Assembly (NCBI GenBank): GCA_016713175.1 | Contig: JADJPQ010000003.1 | Coordinates: 496,001 to 560,000 of the forward strand | Source of the DNA: Planctomycetota bacterium | Lineage (GTDB): Bacteria; Planctomycetota; UBA1135; UBA2386 | Direction: 5' to 3' | DNA length: 64,000 bases | Shown: in pieces, positions 1 through 8,013 of the stretch | Layout: the number at the start of each line of letters is the position of its first letter | Numbering within the stretch: the first letter of the stretch is position 1 | The notes under the pieces: model-generated | Database searches by the model: none | What the model saw: the letters and a program-made list of their open reading frames with translations, nothing else | What the model was told of the DNA's origin: nothing | Position numbers and translations under genes: made by a program

Positions 1-596
1 GCGTCACGGAAGATCCGAAAGCTGGGCGAACTGCACCGCTTTGGATCGAATGCCAAGCCGATAGTCCGCGCCGCCTCGATCTTACGCAGCCCGCCCTCGA
101 AATATCCATACCGCAGCAGGACCCGCTCGAATGCTTCCCATGTACCGCCGGCGATGGCATCCGGCGCCCGGAACGCTGCCCGACTCGGGATTGTGGCCGC
201 CACTCGCGTGTAGACACTGCGTACCGCGGACCAGTCGCCGAAGTACCATGCCTCCAGCTCTTCGATGGCAATGCGATTGACGATCTGCCAGCCAGAGGCT
301 GACTGACTCGTGCGCGTCGCCAGATCGGCATCGAAGGCACACTGCTCGAGTCGCTGCTTCAGTTCGCGACAGTCTTCGTCGTCGCGATCGACCACCACGA
401 CAATTCGCCAGTCGACGGGGAGCCAGCGGGCATAGCCGCGAAGTCGCGCAGGGAGTTTCCGCAACAAATCGGCCTTGCCCTCGAACGGATAGATCTGGAA
501 CGAGCGGTCCTCGGGGAGTAGCCGCGGCAGCAGCCCTCGGAGGAATGCCTCCATGGAGGGCTCCTCGACCAGCACCTCCAGGTGCACCGCGGTCAT
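1..596 (-). CDS. DUF4276 family TOPRIM-like protein, partial
   Basis: This gene runs off the left edge of the window, leaving about 198 codons. Its start ATG overlaps the TGA of the ATPase gene upstream (ATGA), so the two are translated as a pair. The N-terminus has a conserved glutamate in VEEPSMEAFLRGLL, followed by VVVVDRDDED around residues 65-75, which matches the E...DxD layout of TOPRIM-type nucleases. The segments NRIAIEELEAWYFGDW and AGGTWEAFERVL are, from memory, typical of DUF4276. Proteins of this family are commonly encoded next to an AAA/SMC-like ATPase, as here, in arrangements resembling OLD-type or abortive-infection defence modules. The family call rests on motif recognition only. 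Nuclease activity is inferred. Confidence 0.8.
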   Translation of the reverse strand, partial: MTAVHLEVLVEEPSMEAFLRGLLPRLLPEDRSFQIYPFEGKADLLRKLPARLRGYARWLPVDWRIVVVVDRDDEDCRELKQRLEQCAFDADLATRTSQSASGWQIVNRIAIEELEAWYFGDWSAVRSVYTRVAATIPSRAAFRAPDAIAGGTWEAFERVLLRYGYFEGGLRKIEAARTIGLAFDPKRCSSPSFRIFRD

Positions 597-1843
597 TTCC
601 CGACTCCGCGACGCGGCCTGATCGGCGCACCCTGATTCACGAGCGGGTCACCGACTCCGAGGTGACCCTCCATCCAGAGGTGTCCGAGCATGGCTCCGCT
701 GTCGACAAACTGTGGCACCCCCTGAATGTCCGCGACCCGTTTGGCTTGCGTAAAGCCATGCTCATCGCGCCACAACACTCGCACTTCCCGCGGCCGCAAC
801 GCATTGACAAAGAACGGCGAATGCGTGGTCGCGAGGAGTTGTGTCCGGGCAACTGCGGCCCGGCATTCTTCTGCGAGTTCAGGCAGCAGGCGTGGGTGGA
901 GGAAGTTCTCCGGTTCCTCGATGCCAATGAAAGGTGGCGGCGTGGGGTCGTGTAGCAGGACGAGATAAGCGAGCATCTTCAGCGTTCCGTCGGACGCGAA
1001 GCGGGCCAACACCGGGTGGGAAAACGGAGCATCCTTGATCTGCAGCAAGAGGCGGCCGTCGGCCATCTGCTCCGCAATTACCTTCTCGATGCGAGGCACT
1101 CGGCGACGAAGCACTTCGAAGACGCGGTCCAACCGAGGGGGATGCTGTTCCGACAGATATTGGATGACGTTCGCCAGGTTGTCGCCGGTGCGACTGAGGC
1201 GTTCCTGGGGCCCGGCTTCGGGTTGCCCGCGGGAGCTGTCCGCCGACAGATACGAAACGTGCCATCCGGTGATGAACTCGCGGAGCGCAGCGACACGGGG
1301 ATGATCGGCGAACTGGCCGAGAGCGTTCACGGCCAGCAAGTCGGGGCTCTTCAGCGGAACCTCCACGCGAGTATCGCTCTCCTCCGGGAGTTCACCGCTC
1401 ACGGCCCGGCCAGCGCCCCGCTTGTAATCGAGGAATCGGAACGGCTTGCCCCAACTCTTCCGCTTCCAGCTCAACCACTCTTCCGCGACGATCGGCGAAC
1501 CTTTCTCTTCCGTGACCGCAAGATGGTAGGTGATCAGGTTGTAGCCGGGTTCCCGATACTTGATCTCGATCGCGACCGGTCCTTCCCGGCCCCGCGAGCG
1601 CAGTTCCTTGGCGCGACCCCGCTTGTCCCACGCCCGGCGGAGACCCGACTCGAAGCACTCGGCCAAGAACGCGAACACGTCGAACACCGTGGACTTGCCA
1701 CTGCCGTTCGGACCAAGCAAGACGGTCAGTGGAGTCAAGTCCTTTAACTCAACCTCGCACAGCGCTCGAAAGTTCTGGACCTTCAAGTACTCGATGCGCG
1801 GCGGACTACTGCGAACGCGCTCTGGTGCGGTCTTCGTGGTCAT
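593..1843 (-). CDS. AAA family ATPase (OLD/RecF-like), partner of DUF4276 protein
   Basis: The 416-residue product starts with a RecF/SMC-like N-terminal strand (YLKVQNFRALCEVEL) and a Walker A motif LGPNGSGKST near residue 45. A C-terminal ABC-type half has a signature-like region around FASDGTLKMLAYLVLL, a Walker B with catalytic glutamate (PPFIGIEEPENFLHP) and a switch histidine in LLATTHSPFF. A longer reading frame upstream would run through the tRNA gene, so I chose the ATG at 1843, which gives a clean N-terminus. The 3' end overlaps the DUF4276 gene by four bases. ATPases of this type pair with TOPRIM or DUF4276 proteins and probably regulate their nuclease activity. A defence role is inferred from the pairing and the position behind a tRNA gene. 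Confidence 0.85.
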   Translation of the reverse strand: MTTKTAPERVRSSPPRIEYLKVQNFRALCEVELKDLTPLTVLLGPNGSGKSTVFDVFAFLAECFESGLRRAWDKRGRAKELRSRGREGPVAIEIKYREPGYNLITYHLAVTEEKGSPIVAEEWLSWKRKSWGKPFRFLDYKRGAGRAVSGELPEESDTRVEVPLKSPDLLAVNALGQFADHPRVAALREFITGWHVSYLSADSSRGQPEAGPQERLSRTGDNLANVIQYLSEQHPPRLDRVFEVLRRRVPRIEKVIAEQMADGRLLLQIKDAPFSHPVLARFASDGTLKMLAYLVLLHDPTPPPFIGIEEPENFLHPRLLPELAEECRAAVARTQLLATTHSPFFVNALRPREVRVLWRDEHGFTQAKRVADIQGVPQFVDSGAMLGHLWMEGHLGVGDPLVNQGAPIRPRRGVGK

Positions 1844-1886
1844 GTGCACTCGGTCAAGAATCCGATCGGCAGGCGGGCAGTGGTCG

Positions 1887-1963
1887 TGGTACGCCCGGAG
1901 GGATTCGAACCCCCGACATCCTCCTTGTAAGGGAGGCGCTCTAACCAACTGAGCTACGGGCGT
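1887..1963 (-). tRNA. tRNA-Val (anticodon TAC)
   Basis: The reverse strand folds as a complete cloverleaf. The acceptor arms ACGCCCG and CGGGCGT pair fully and the D arm begins GCTCAGTTGGTTAGAGC. The anticodon stem CCTCC/GGAGG encloses the loop CTTACAA with anticodon TAC, and the T arm is GGGGG-TTCGAAT-CCCTC. The discriminator A and a CCA end are encoded. The 3' end faces the AAA/DUF4276 pair 44 bases away, which is the usual side for integrated accessory DNA. Confidence 0.97.
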
Positions 1964-2023
1964 GCGCCGACGAACCCAGCCTAGCCCCGCCGCACAGGCT
2001 TGCCCAGACCGAAGCCCGCCACC

Positions 2024-3286
2024 CTACCGCGGCGCCGCCGGCGCCGGCGCCCGCCGGTACAGCCACACCCACCCATGCGTATGGGTCTTCGTCCGATCGT
2101 ACGACCAGTACTTCACCGACAACTCCTTCCGCGCCTTCCCCAACTCCGCACGCACCTTCTCGTCCTTCTCCGCCGCAATCTTGTCCGCGATCTCCTGCAT
2201 CTGCCGCTGCAGCGCCTCCTGCTCCTTCACCTCCGCCGGCGTCAACGGCGGGCCGGTCACCGACTCCTGCCACGTGACATCCCCCACCAGCAGATCCGCC
2301 CGCCCGTCCTGATCCCAATCGGTGACGTGCACCTTGAGCCGGCTGCCCGGCCCCTTGGGCGTCGAGCCCTCCGCCTGTTGTGCCGAGCTGTTCGGGCGAA
2401 CGAGAACCTCGCCGGCCGCGTAGCGCGGCGCGTCCTTGGCGCCGACGTTGCGGTACCAGCGCACCCCATCGTGCTCACCGCCGACGATCAGATCCGCGGT
2501 CCCATCGCCATCCCAATCGGCGTGGTGCGCATTGCTGCCCTTGATCACCTCACCGCCCTCGGTCTTCAACTCCCGCCGCTCCTTCGACCACTTCGGCGCC
2601 GCGCGCGTGCCGACGTTCGCAACGATCTGCACCGCCGCCGAACGCGCGCCGACGACCAGATCCAGATCGCCATCGGCATCCATGTCCACCAGCTCCGCCG
2701 TCACCGAGTAGATCGTGTCGAACGGCATCATCAGCGTCGCGCCGGTCTCGTCGACCAGCAGTTGCCGCTGCGCGAACGCACCGTCGGGCTGGCGCAAGAA
2801 CAGGTAGAACTCACCCGTGTACGACCCCGTGACGATGTCCAGCCGCCCATCCGCGTCGTAGTCCACGAACTGTGGACAGAACGACAGGCATCAAGTCATC
2901 GGGATCGTCGCGACCCCACCGCCGGCCTGCAGGAACTCGAAGCCATCGAACTTCGGCGCCTGGTTCGTGCCGACGTTGCGGTAGATCCGCAGCCGCGCAT
3001 TGGCGAAGTTGCCGGGCTGCTTCCAACCGGCGGCCAGCGCTTCGGGCAACTCGGCGACCGGGAACTCACCGTCGCCGAACTCGCCGACCAGCAGGTCCTT
3101 CAGGCCGTCGCCGTCGAAGTCGAGCACGTACGGGGCCGCATGGCCCGTGGTGACGTCGATCGCTTCCTTGCCGGCGAAGATCCGTTCGGGCGGCAGCAGG
3201 GTGTCGGTTTGCGCCGCGGCAGGCGACGCGAACGTGATTCCGAGAAACAGCGCGCAGGTGGCGCGCACGACCATGTTCGAGTGCAT
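2024..3286 (-). CDS. Secreted FG-GAP/VCBS repeat protein, probable selenoprotein (Sec132)
   Basis: Two reading frames, 3286-2894 and 2866-2024, lie in the same frame and are separated by a single TGA at 2893-2891 and eight sense codons. Read through, they form one 420-residue protein. A signal peptide (residues 1-26, ending ASPAAAQ) is followed by FG-GAP blades with D-x-D-x-D-G calcium loops (DFDGDGLKDLL, DYDADGRLDIV, DMDADGDLDLV, DWDGDGTADLI, DWDQDGRADLL). The TGA falls at residue 132 in the segment PMT-U-CLSFCPQFVD, between two blades, giving a U-C-x3-C redox-like motif. A hairpin with the features of a bacterial SECIS lies just 3' of the TGA. The start at 3286 is chosen because a GGAGA Shine-Dalgarno precedes it and a signal peptide follows. 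A nonsense mutation is the alternative, but the hairpin and the intact second half argue against it. The function of the protein is unknown. Confidence 0.75.
2855..2893 (-). promoter_or_regulatory. Bacterial SECIS-like hairpin downstream of in-frame TGA
   Basis: Starting from the TGA (2893-2891), the mRNA has a lower stem GUCGU (2885-2881) pairing with ACGAC (2859-2855). A small asymmetric internal loop (UCU against U) follows, then a perfect six-pair upper stem GUCCAC (2877-2872) with GUGGAC (2866-2861). The apical loop is AGUUC. The loop has G as its second base, about 20 nucleotides after the UGA. A short upper stem, a G in the first two loop positions, a bulged U below the stem and this spacing are the known requirements of bacterial SECIS elements recognised by SelB. 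The genes selA, selB, selC and selD are not in this window. Confidence 0.75.
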
Positions 3287-3352
3287 GTCTCTCCGATTTC
3301 GAGGTTCCAAGGGGACGACTCCGGATCGTAACCGAACGCCCGCCGGCCAGAC

Positions 3353-4465
3353 CTACACGTCGTCGAACGGCAGGTCGAGCAACCAGCGCTCGCTCGCGAC
3401 CGGCCCCAGCGACCAGCCCACCCGTTGCAACCCGAACACGCCGCCGACTCGCGCCAGGCGTTCGCGCTGCGCGAACACCACCGCGTCGCCAGGCATCGTC
3501 ACCGCGGTCGACGCCGTGACCTTCCGCCCCGGTCGCTGATCCGACAACGTCAGTGCGTTCACTTTGCCATCACCGGGCCCAAGGTCGATCAGCACGCGCA
3601 GCGGGAACGCCTTCGCGTCGGTGACGATCTCGGGGCCGAGGACGCCACCCGCGGGCAGCAACACGACGCGCGCACCCGGACGATGCCCGGCGTCGCGCCC
3701 GCGATGCCGCCGCCACGCGGCGATCGTGGCCGGCAACCGCCGATCGCTGCCGAGAGTCTCCGCCAGCCGATCGCCGAGCTGGGCGCAACGCGCAAACAAC
3801 TCCGCCTGCAGATCGGCGACCAGCGACGGCAATTCGAGGAACCAGCGATAGCGCGCCGGCGCAGCGCGCGGATCACCGACCGCGATCTCGCGATCGAGTT
3901 CATTCGCCGACGCCAGCATGCTCCGCAATGCCGCCGCCGCGACCGGCGACAACAGACTGGACAACACCGCGTGCCCGCGCGCCACCAGGGCATCAGCCAG
4001 GACCGCCAGGTCCAGAGTTGCGGTGCGCGCCGTGATCGGCGAGGGCTCGACGACCACCGGCGCCGGCGCCGCCAGTTCCGGCGCCAATTCACGGAACTGC
4101 CGCAACAGCCCCGCCGCCCGCGCATCCGCCGGGTCGAGTTCGCAGGCACGCTCGATCAACCGCAGCGCCGCCGGTCGCTTGTTGGCCCGCCACTGCAGTT
4201 CGGCCAGCGCCGTGAACGCCGACGCGAAGCCAGGTGCCTGCGCGATCGCCGCCCGCAGCGAATCCTCCGCCTCGGCGACCTCGTCGACCCGCAGCGCGAT
4301 CGTCGCATGATCGAACAGGATCCGCGGATTCATCGTCCCGGCTTCGCGCGCTCGTCGCGCCAGCCGCAGCGCCAGCACCGTCTCGCCGCGTTCGAGTGCG
4401 GCGAACGCCTCGTCCATCGTCTTGTCGGTCCGCCGACGATCGCGATGGACGTGCTTCCTGCTCAT
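3353..4465 (-). CDS. TPR protein with C-terminal oxygenase-like region
   Basis: The 370-residue product begins with two or three TPR-like helical pairs (roughly residues 20-115, for example AEDSLRAAIAQAPGFASAFTALAELQ). After a proline-rich linker comes a C-terminal region resembling 2-oxoglutarate/Fe(II) oxygenase-type cupins (VARGHAVLSSLLSP, AFPLRVLIDLGPGDG, TMPGDAVVFAQ). I cannot find a clean HxD metal pair, so it may be inactive or a different fold. The start ATG at 4465 overlaps the stop of the upstream lipoprotein gene (ATGA), which fixes the start and suggests co-translation. No signal peptide is visible, so it is probably cytoplasmic. The function is unknown. Confidence 0.7.
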   Translation of the reverse strand: MSRKHVHRDRRRTDKTMDEAFAALERGETVLALRLARRAREAGTMNPRILFDHATIALRVDEVAEAEDSLRAAIAQAPGFASAFTALAELQWRANKRPAALRLIERACELDPADARAAGLLRQFRELAPELAAPAPVVVEPSPITARTATLDLAVLADALVARGHAVLSSLLSPVAAAALRSMLASANELDREIAVGDPRAAPARYRWFLELPSLVADLQAELFARCAQLGDRLAETLGSDRRLPATIAAWRRHRGRDAGHRPGARVVLLPAGGVLGPEIVTDAKAFPLRVLIDLGPGDGKVNALTLSDQRPGRKVTASTAVTMPGDAVVFAQRERLARVGGVFGLQRVGWSLGPVASERWLLDLPFDDV

Positions 4466-4923
4466 TTCCCGGTGGACGGCGCCGTGGCTGGCGACGCATC
4501 GGACGGCGCCGGCGACTGCGGCGGCGCCATCGGCACCAGTTCGTAGGTGTTCTCCGGTTGCGGGTCGACAAACCACGCCCGGCGGAACACGTGATCGACG
4601 ACATCCGGCGGCGTGCCGAGCAGGAAGTGTCCCAGCGCCGCGCCGCCCGTGGCCGGCAGGAACAGGAACTCGGTCTGCGACTGTTCGCCGAGCCCGTCCT
4701 CGGCCAGCAGGCTGATCGGGAACGTGACCGGCAGCAGGCCGATCGACAGCACGCCGCCGAGGATGCCCCCGACCCAGGCGCCGGCGCCGGCGCAGGTCCG
4801 CACCCACGCCGGCCGACCGAATTCCGGCGGCGGGCAGCGCTCCTGCAGATGGTCGACGGTGCGCGGGATCGTGCAGGAAACCGACAACAGGGAAGCCGAG
4901 ACAGTGAAGATCGCGCGCCGCAT
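4462..4923 (-). CDS. Small predicted lipoprotein or membrane protein
   Basis: This 153-residue protein has a short hydrophobic start (FTVSASLLSVSC) with a cysteine at residue 17 in a weak lipobox. A glycine-rich hydrophobic stretch follows around residues 45-75 (AWVGGILGGVLSIGLLPVTFPISLL). The C-terminus is rich in proline, serine and alanine. It is the first gene of a two-gene unit with the TPR/oxygenase-like gene, which it overlaps by four bases, and it is divergent from the UDP-glucose dehydrogenase gene 100 bases away. I do not recognise the family. Confidence 0.65.
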   Translation of the reverse strand: MRRAIFTVSASLLSVSCTIPRTVDHLQERCPPPEFGRPAWVRTCAGAGAWVGGILGGVLSIGLLPVTFPISLLAEDGLGEQSQTEFLFLPATGGAALGHFLLGTPPDVVDHVFRRAWFVDPQPENTYELVPMAPPQSPAPSDASPATAPSTGK

Positions 4924-5024
4924 GTGCCGAATCTTAATCGGTGGCGCGCAGCGGGCCTTGCAGAAGTTGCGACGCTTTCTGACCCCCGCTACCGTCCTTC
5001 CCCCCTGAATCCCGAATACACACC

Positions 5025-6326
5025 ATGAAGATCGCCGTCATCGGCTCCGGTTACGTCGGCCTCGTCGTTGGCACGTGCTTCGCCGACACGGGCAACCGCG
5101 TCACCTGCGTCGACGTCAACGAGGACAAGATCGCCCGCCTGCTGCGCGGCGAGATCCCGATCTACGAACCGGGGTTGGAAGAACTGGTGCAGCGCAACGT
5201 CGCCGAGGGCCGGCTGTTCTTCAGCAGCGACGTGGTGGGCGCGATCAAGAAGGCGGCCGTGATCTTCATCGCCGTCGGCACGCCGCAGGACGAAGACGGC
5301 AGCGCCGACCTGACGCACGTGCTGGCGGTCGCCGACGCGATCGGCACCGCGATGGAGGGCCACAAGACCGTCGTGCTGAAGAGCACGGTGCCGGTCGGCA
5401 CCAACCAGAAGGTGCGCGATCGGATCGCCGCCAAGACCAGGTTGACGTTCGATGTGGTCAGCAATCCGGAGTTCCTGAAGGAAGGTGCCGCCATCGAGGA
5501 CTTCACCAAACCCGACCGCGTGGTCGTCGGCTGCGAGACCGAACGGGCGCGCAAGGTCATGGAAGAGCTGTACGCGCCGTACCTGCGCACCGGCAAGCCG
5601 ATCCTGTTCATGGATCCGCCGTCGGCCGAGATGACCAAGTACGCGGCCAACGCGATGCTGGCGACCCGGATCTCGTTCATGAACGAGATGGCCCGCATCT
5701 GCGAGGCGGTCGGTGCGGATGTGAATCAGGTGCGCAAGGGCATCGGCACCGATGCGCGCATCGGCTTCCCGTTCCTGTTCGCCGGCGTCGGCTATGGCGG
5801 TTCGTGCTTCCCCAAGGACGTCCGCGCGCTGGTGTCGACGGCGAAGGAACACGGCTACACGCCGCACATCGTGCCGGCGGTGGAGCGCGTCAACGAAGAG
5901 CAGAAGAGCCTGCTGTTCGACAAGGTGATGAAGCACTTCGGCGGCAGCGTCAAGGGCCGCCACTTCGCGCTGTGGGGTCTGGCGTTCAAGCCGAAGACCG
6001 ACGACATGCGGGAAGCGCCGAGCGTCGTCGTCGTCGACAAACTGCTGCAGGCCGGCGCGACGGTGACCGCCTTCGACCCGGAAGCGATCAAGGAAGCACG
6101 GCGGGTGATCGGCGACAAGATCGGCTATTCCGACTCGGCGCTGGCCGCCTGCAAGGGCGCCGACGGGCTGATCCTGGTGACCGAGTGGAGCGAGTTCCGC
6201 CACCTCGATCTCGACGAGATCAAGCCGTTGTTGAAGCAACCGGTGCTGTTCGACGGCCGGAACATCTGGGACGGCGAACGCGTCCGCGGCCAGGGTTTCA
6301 CCTACTACGGCATCGGCGTGCGCTGA
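5025..6326 (+). CDS. ugd: UDP-glucose 6-dehydrogenase
   Basis: The 433-residue enzyme oxidises UDP-glucose to UDP-glucuronate with two NAD+, supplying precursors for exopolysaccharide or cell-surface sugars. The N-terminal Rossmann motif is GSGYVGLVVGTCFAD. The central domain has the NPEFLKEGAAIEDF segment, and the catalytic cysteine is in GYGGSCFPKDVRAL near residue 255-260. The C-terminal UDP-binding domain carries LAFKPKTDDMREAPS. Length and motif order are normal for the family. It stands alone on the plus strand, divergent from a lipoprotein gene and convergent with a TPR gene. Confidence 0.96.
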   Translation: MKIAVIGSGYVGLVVGTCFADTGNRVTCVDVNEDKIARLLRGEIPIYEPGLEELVQRNVAEGRLFFSSDVVGAIKKAAVIFIAVGTPQDEDGSADLTHVLAVADAIGTAMEGHKTVVLKSTVPVGTNQKVRDRIAAKTRLTFDVVSNPEFLKEGAAIEDFTKPDRVVVGCETERARKVMEELYAPYLRTGKPILFMDPPSAEMTKYAANAMLATRISFMNEMARICEAVGADVNQVRKGIGTDARIGFPFLFAGVGYGGSCFPKDVRALVSTAKEHGYTPHIVPAVERVNEEQKSLLFDKVMKHFGGSVKGRHFALWGLAFKPKTDDMREAPSVVVVDKLLQAGATVTAFDPEAIKEARRVIGDKIGYSDSALAACKGADGLILVTEWSEFRHLDLDEIKPLLKQPVLFDGRNIWDGERVRGQGFTYYGIGVR

Positions 6327-6334
6327 AAACGCAC

Positions 6335-6361
6335 CGCGCCGGGCGAACCCGACGCGGCGCG
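6335..6361. terminator. GC-rich hairpin between convergent genes
   Basis: Eight bases after the ugd stop, perfect seven-base arms CGCGCCG (6335-6341) and CGGCGCG (6355-6361) flank a 13-base loop. The loop contains part of an alternative inner stem, CGGG-CGAA-CCCG. The position between convergent genes fits a bidirectional terminator, but no U-tract follows on either side, so this is tentative. Confidence 0.35.
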
Positions 6362-6429
6362 CGGCGCCGACCCGAAGGCTGGGGCCTCGGAGGACCGGGC
6401 GGCGCCCTGTCGTTCCCGACCGCAACGGA

Positions 6430-7314
6430 TCACCGCCCGCCGCCGGTGGCAGCCTCGACCGCCCGCGCATCCTTGGCCGTGCCGGCAGCCTTGTCCCGGG
6501 CCTTCTGCAGGGCCTTCCGCGCGCTCATGCCCGCCAGCGCCTTCTGCAGCCGTTCGCGCACCACCGGATCGGGTTCGACGACGTTGGCTACGGCCTCATC
6601 GGCATGCGTGATCGCCCGCTCGGCGGCGCCGAGATCGCCCTTCTGCAGCCATGCCTTGGCCAGCAGGTCACAGGTCTCGATCACCTGCCGCGGCTTCTCG
6701 ACCGCCTCCAACGCCGCCTGGAACGCGGTGATCGCCGCCTCGATCTGCCCTGACTGCTGTTGCACCCGGCCGATCGCCAGCCGCGCCTCGTGCGCCCGTG
6801 CCGATGCCGGATCGGCGGCCGCCGCCTGCGCAAACGTCGCCAGCGCCTTGTCGAACTGCTTCTGCCGGCGCTGGGCCTCGGCCGCCTCCAGCAGGCCGCG
6901 TTGCCCGAAGCGCTGCGGATCGAGTTGTGCCGCCAGCAGGAAGTCGCGCTCGGCGAGTGGCAGGCTGCCCTGCCGCTGCCACAGTTCCCCCGCCGCAAAC
7001 GCCGCCTGCGCCGCCGCCGCCGGCTCGACGGCGAAATCGGTCGTGATCTTGTCGTAGGCATTCGCCGCCGCCTCGATCGCCGCCGCGCGTTCGCCGCCCT
7101 CCAGCCCCGTGATCCGCGCGGCCAGGTCCTTGGCCGCGGCGATCGCCGCCTTGGCCGCCGCACTGAGCTTGCCGCGCGCCGCCGGCTTGCCGGTCGCCAC
7201 CGGCGTGTTGTCGCCACCGGCCACTGGCGGACCGCCGGCCTGCGCCGGCAAGGTCAGCAACAGCGAGAACATGAACAGCACCGTCGTCAGCATCGTCTTC
7301 TTCGTCGTCTTCAT
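6430..7314 (-). CDS. Secreted alanine-rich TPR-like protein
   Basis: The 294-residue protein has a signal peptide (MKTTKKTMLTTVLFMFSLLLTLPAQAGG). After it comes an alanine-rich helical body with TPR-like pairs around residues 75-230 (AAQAAFAAGELWQRQGSLPLAERDFLLAAQLDP is one unit boundary region). The C-terminus is charged and alanine-rich. Its start overlaps the stop of the sigma-factor gene upstream by four bases, so the pair is co-expressed. The sigma factor may control export or envelope functions that include this protein. No specific function can be assigned. Confidence 0.75.
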   Translation of the reverse strand: MKTTKKTMLTTVLFMFSLLLTLPAQAGGPPVAGGDNTPVATGKPAARGKLSAAAKAAIAAAKDLAARITGLEGGERAAAIEAAANAYDKITTDFAVEPAAAAQAAFAAGELWQRQGSLPLAERDFLLAAQLDPQRFGQRGLLEAAEAQRRQKQFDKALATFAQAAAADPASARAHEARLAIGRVQQQSGQIEAAITAFQAALEAVEKPRQVIETCDLLAKAWLQKGDLGAAERAITHADEAVANVVEPDPVVRERLQKALAGMSARKALQKARDKAAGTAKDARAVEAATGGGR

Positions 7315-7883
7315 CGTCGGTCTCCTCGGTTGTCGTCACGGTCCATCACCTCGAAGCAGCCCGCCTTGCGGACCTTCGCCTCGAGCCGCGCCCTGACCGT
7401 GTTGCGGGTGCGGTACAGCCGCACCTTGACGAGCGGTTCCGGCATCCGGAATCGCATCGCCAGTTCGGCGCAGCAGAAGCCCTCGTGAAACAGCAGCAGC
7501 AGCTGGCGATTGGTCCCATCGATCTCCGCGAGCACCAGATCGAGCTGCATCAGGAGCCACAGCCGGTCCACGGCATTGCCGCAGACCAGGAAGCAGTCGC
7601 GGTCCTGCTGGTAGCCAACCCCTTCGTCATGCAGCGGGTCGGCGAGCGGCCAACCCGACTTCGACAACGCCTGCAGCCGTCGCCAACGCACGCGCCGCGC
7701 AATCGTCCGGACCATCGCCGGAAACGCCTCGCCGTCGCGCACGCGATCGGCCTGTTGCCAGGCCGCCAGCGCCGCTTCCTGCGCCAGATCATCCCGCTCG
7801 TTGCGCGTCGCCGGGTCGCGCCAGCGCGCCAGGAACGTCCGCGCCTGCCGCCAGGCAGTCGTCCAAGCCTGCACTCCTTCCAT
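7311..7883 (-). CDS. RNA polymerase sigma factor, ECF-like
   Basis: The 190-residue product has the two-domain layout of an ECF sigma factor. Region 2 is around residues 20-85 (RDDLAQEAALAAWQQ, AFPAMVRTIARRVRWRR). Region 4 is around residues 115-170 (LDLVLAEIDGTNRQLLLLFHEGFCCAELAMRFRMPEPLVKVRLYR), containing a helix-turn-helix. No anti-sigma gene follows. Instead the secreted TPR gene overlaps its end. The closest fit is a divergent planctomycete-type ECF subgroup. Target promoters are unknown. Confidence 0.85.
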   Translation of the reverse strand: MEGVQAWTTAWRQARTFLARWRDPATRNERDDLAQEAALAAWQQADRVRDGEAFPAMVRTIARRVRWRRLQALSKSGWPLADPLHDEGVGYQQDRDCFLVCGNAVDRLWLLMQLDLVLAEIDGTNRQLLLLFHEGFCCAELAMRFRMPEPLVKVRLYRTRNTVRARLEAKVRKAGCFEVMDRDDNRGDRR

Positions 7884-8013
7884 GTCCCCACCCTCCCTGC
7901 GGGCGAGGAACGCATTCGTGAACCGGTGCCTTAGTGGAACGGGAAGGCCCGAATCAGGCTCGGAAACCGGAAAATCCTCGGCACGAACGCGCCGGCGTCA
8001 GCGCCTCGCTGTT

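Noticed and set aside
1844..1948. N-terminal extension of the AAA ATPase frame
   Set aside because: These codons would lie over the tRNA-Val gene. The real start is at 1843, just before the family N-terminus.
2891..2893. TGA as an indel artefact
   Set aside because: The two halves are in the same frame, so an indel cannot explain the stop. A substitution error remains possible, but it would not explain the well-formed hairpin after it.
4989..6470. Long open frame of 493 codons on the minus strand opposite ugd
   Set aside because: It is the antisense of a real, well-conserved gene. The high GC content makes long shadow frames common, and the translation has no recognisable domains.
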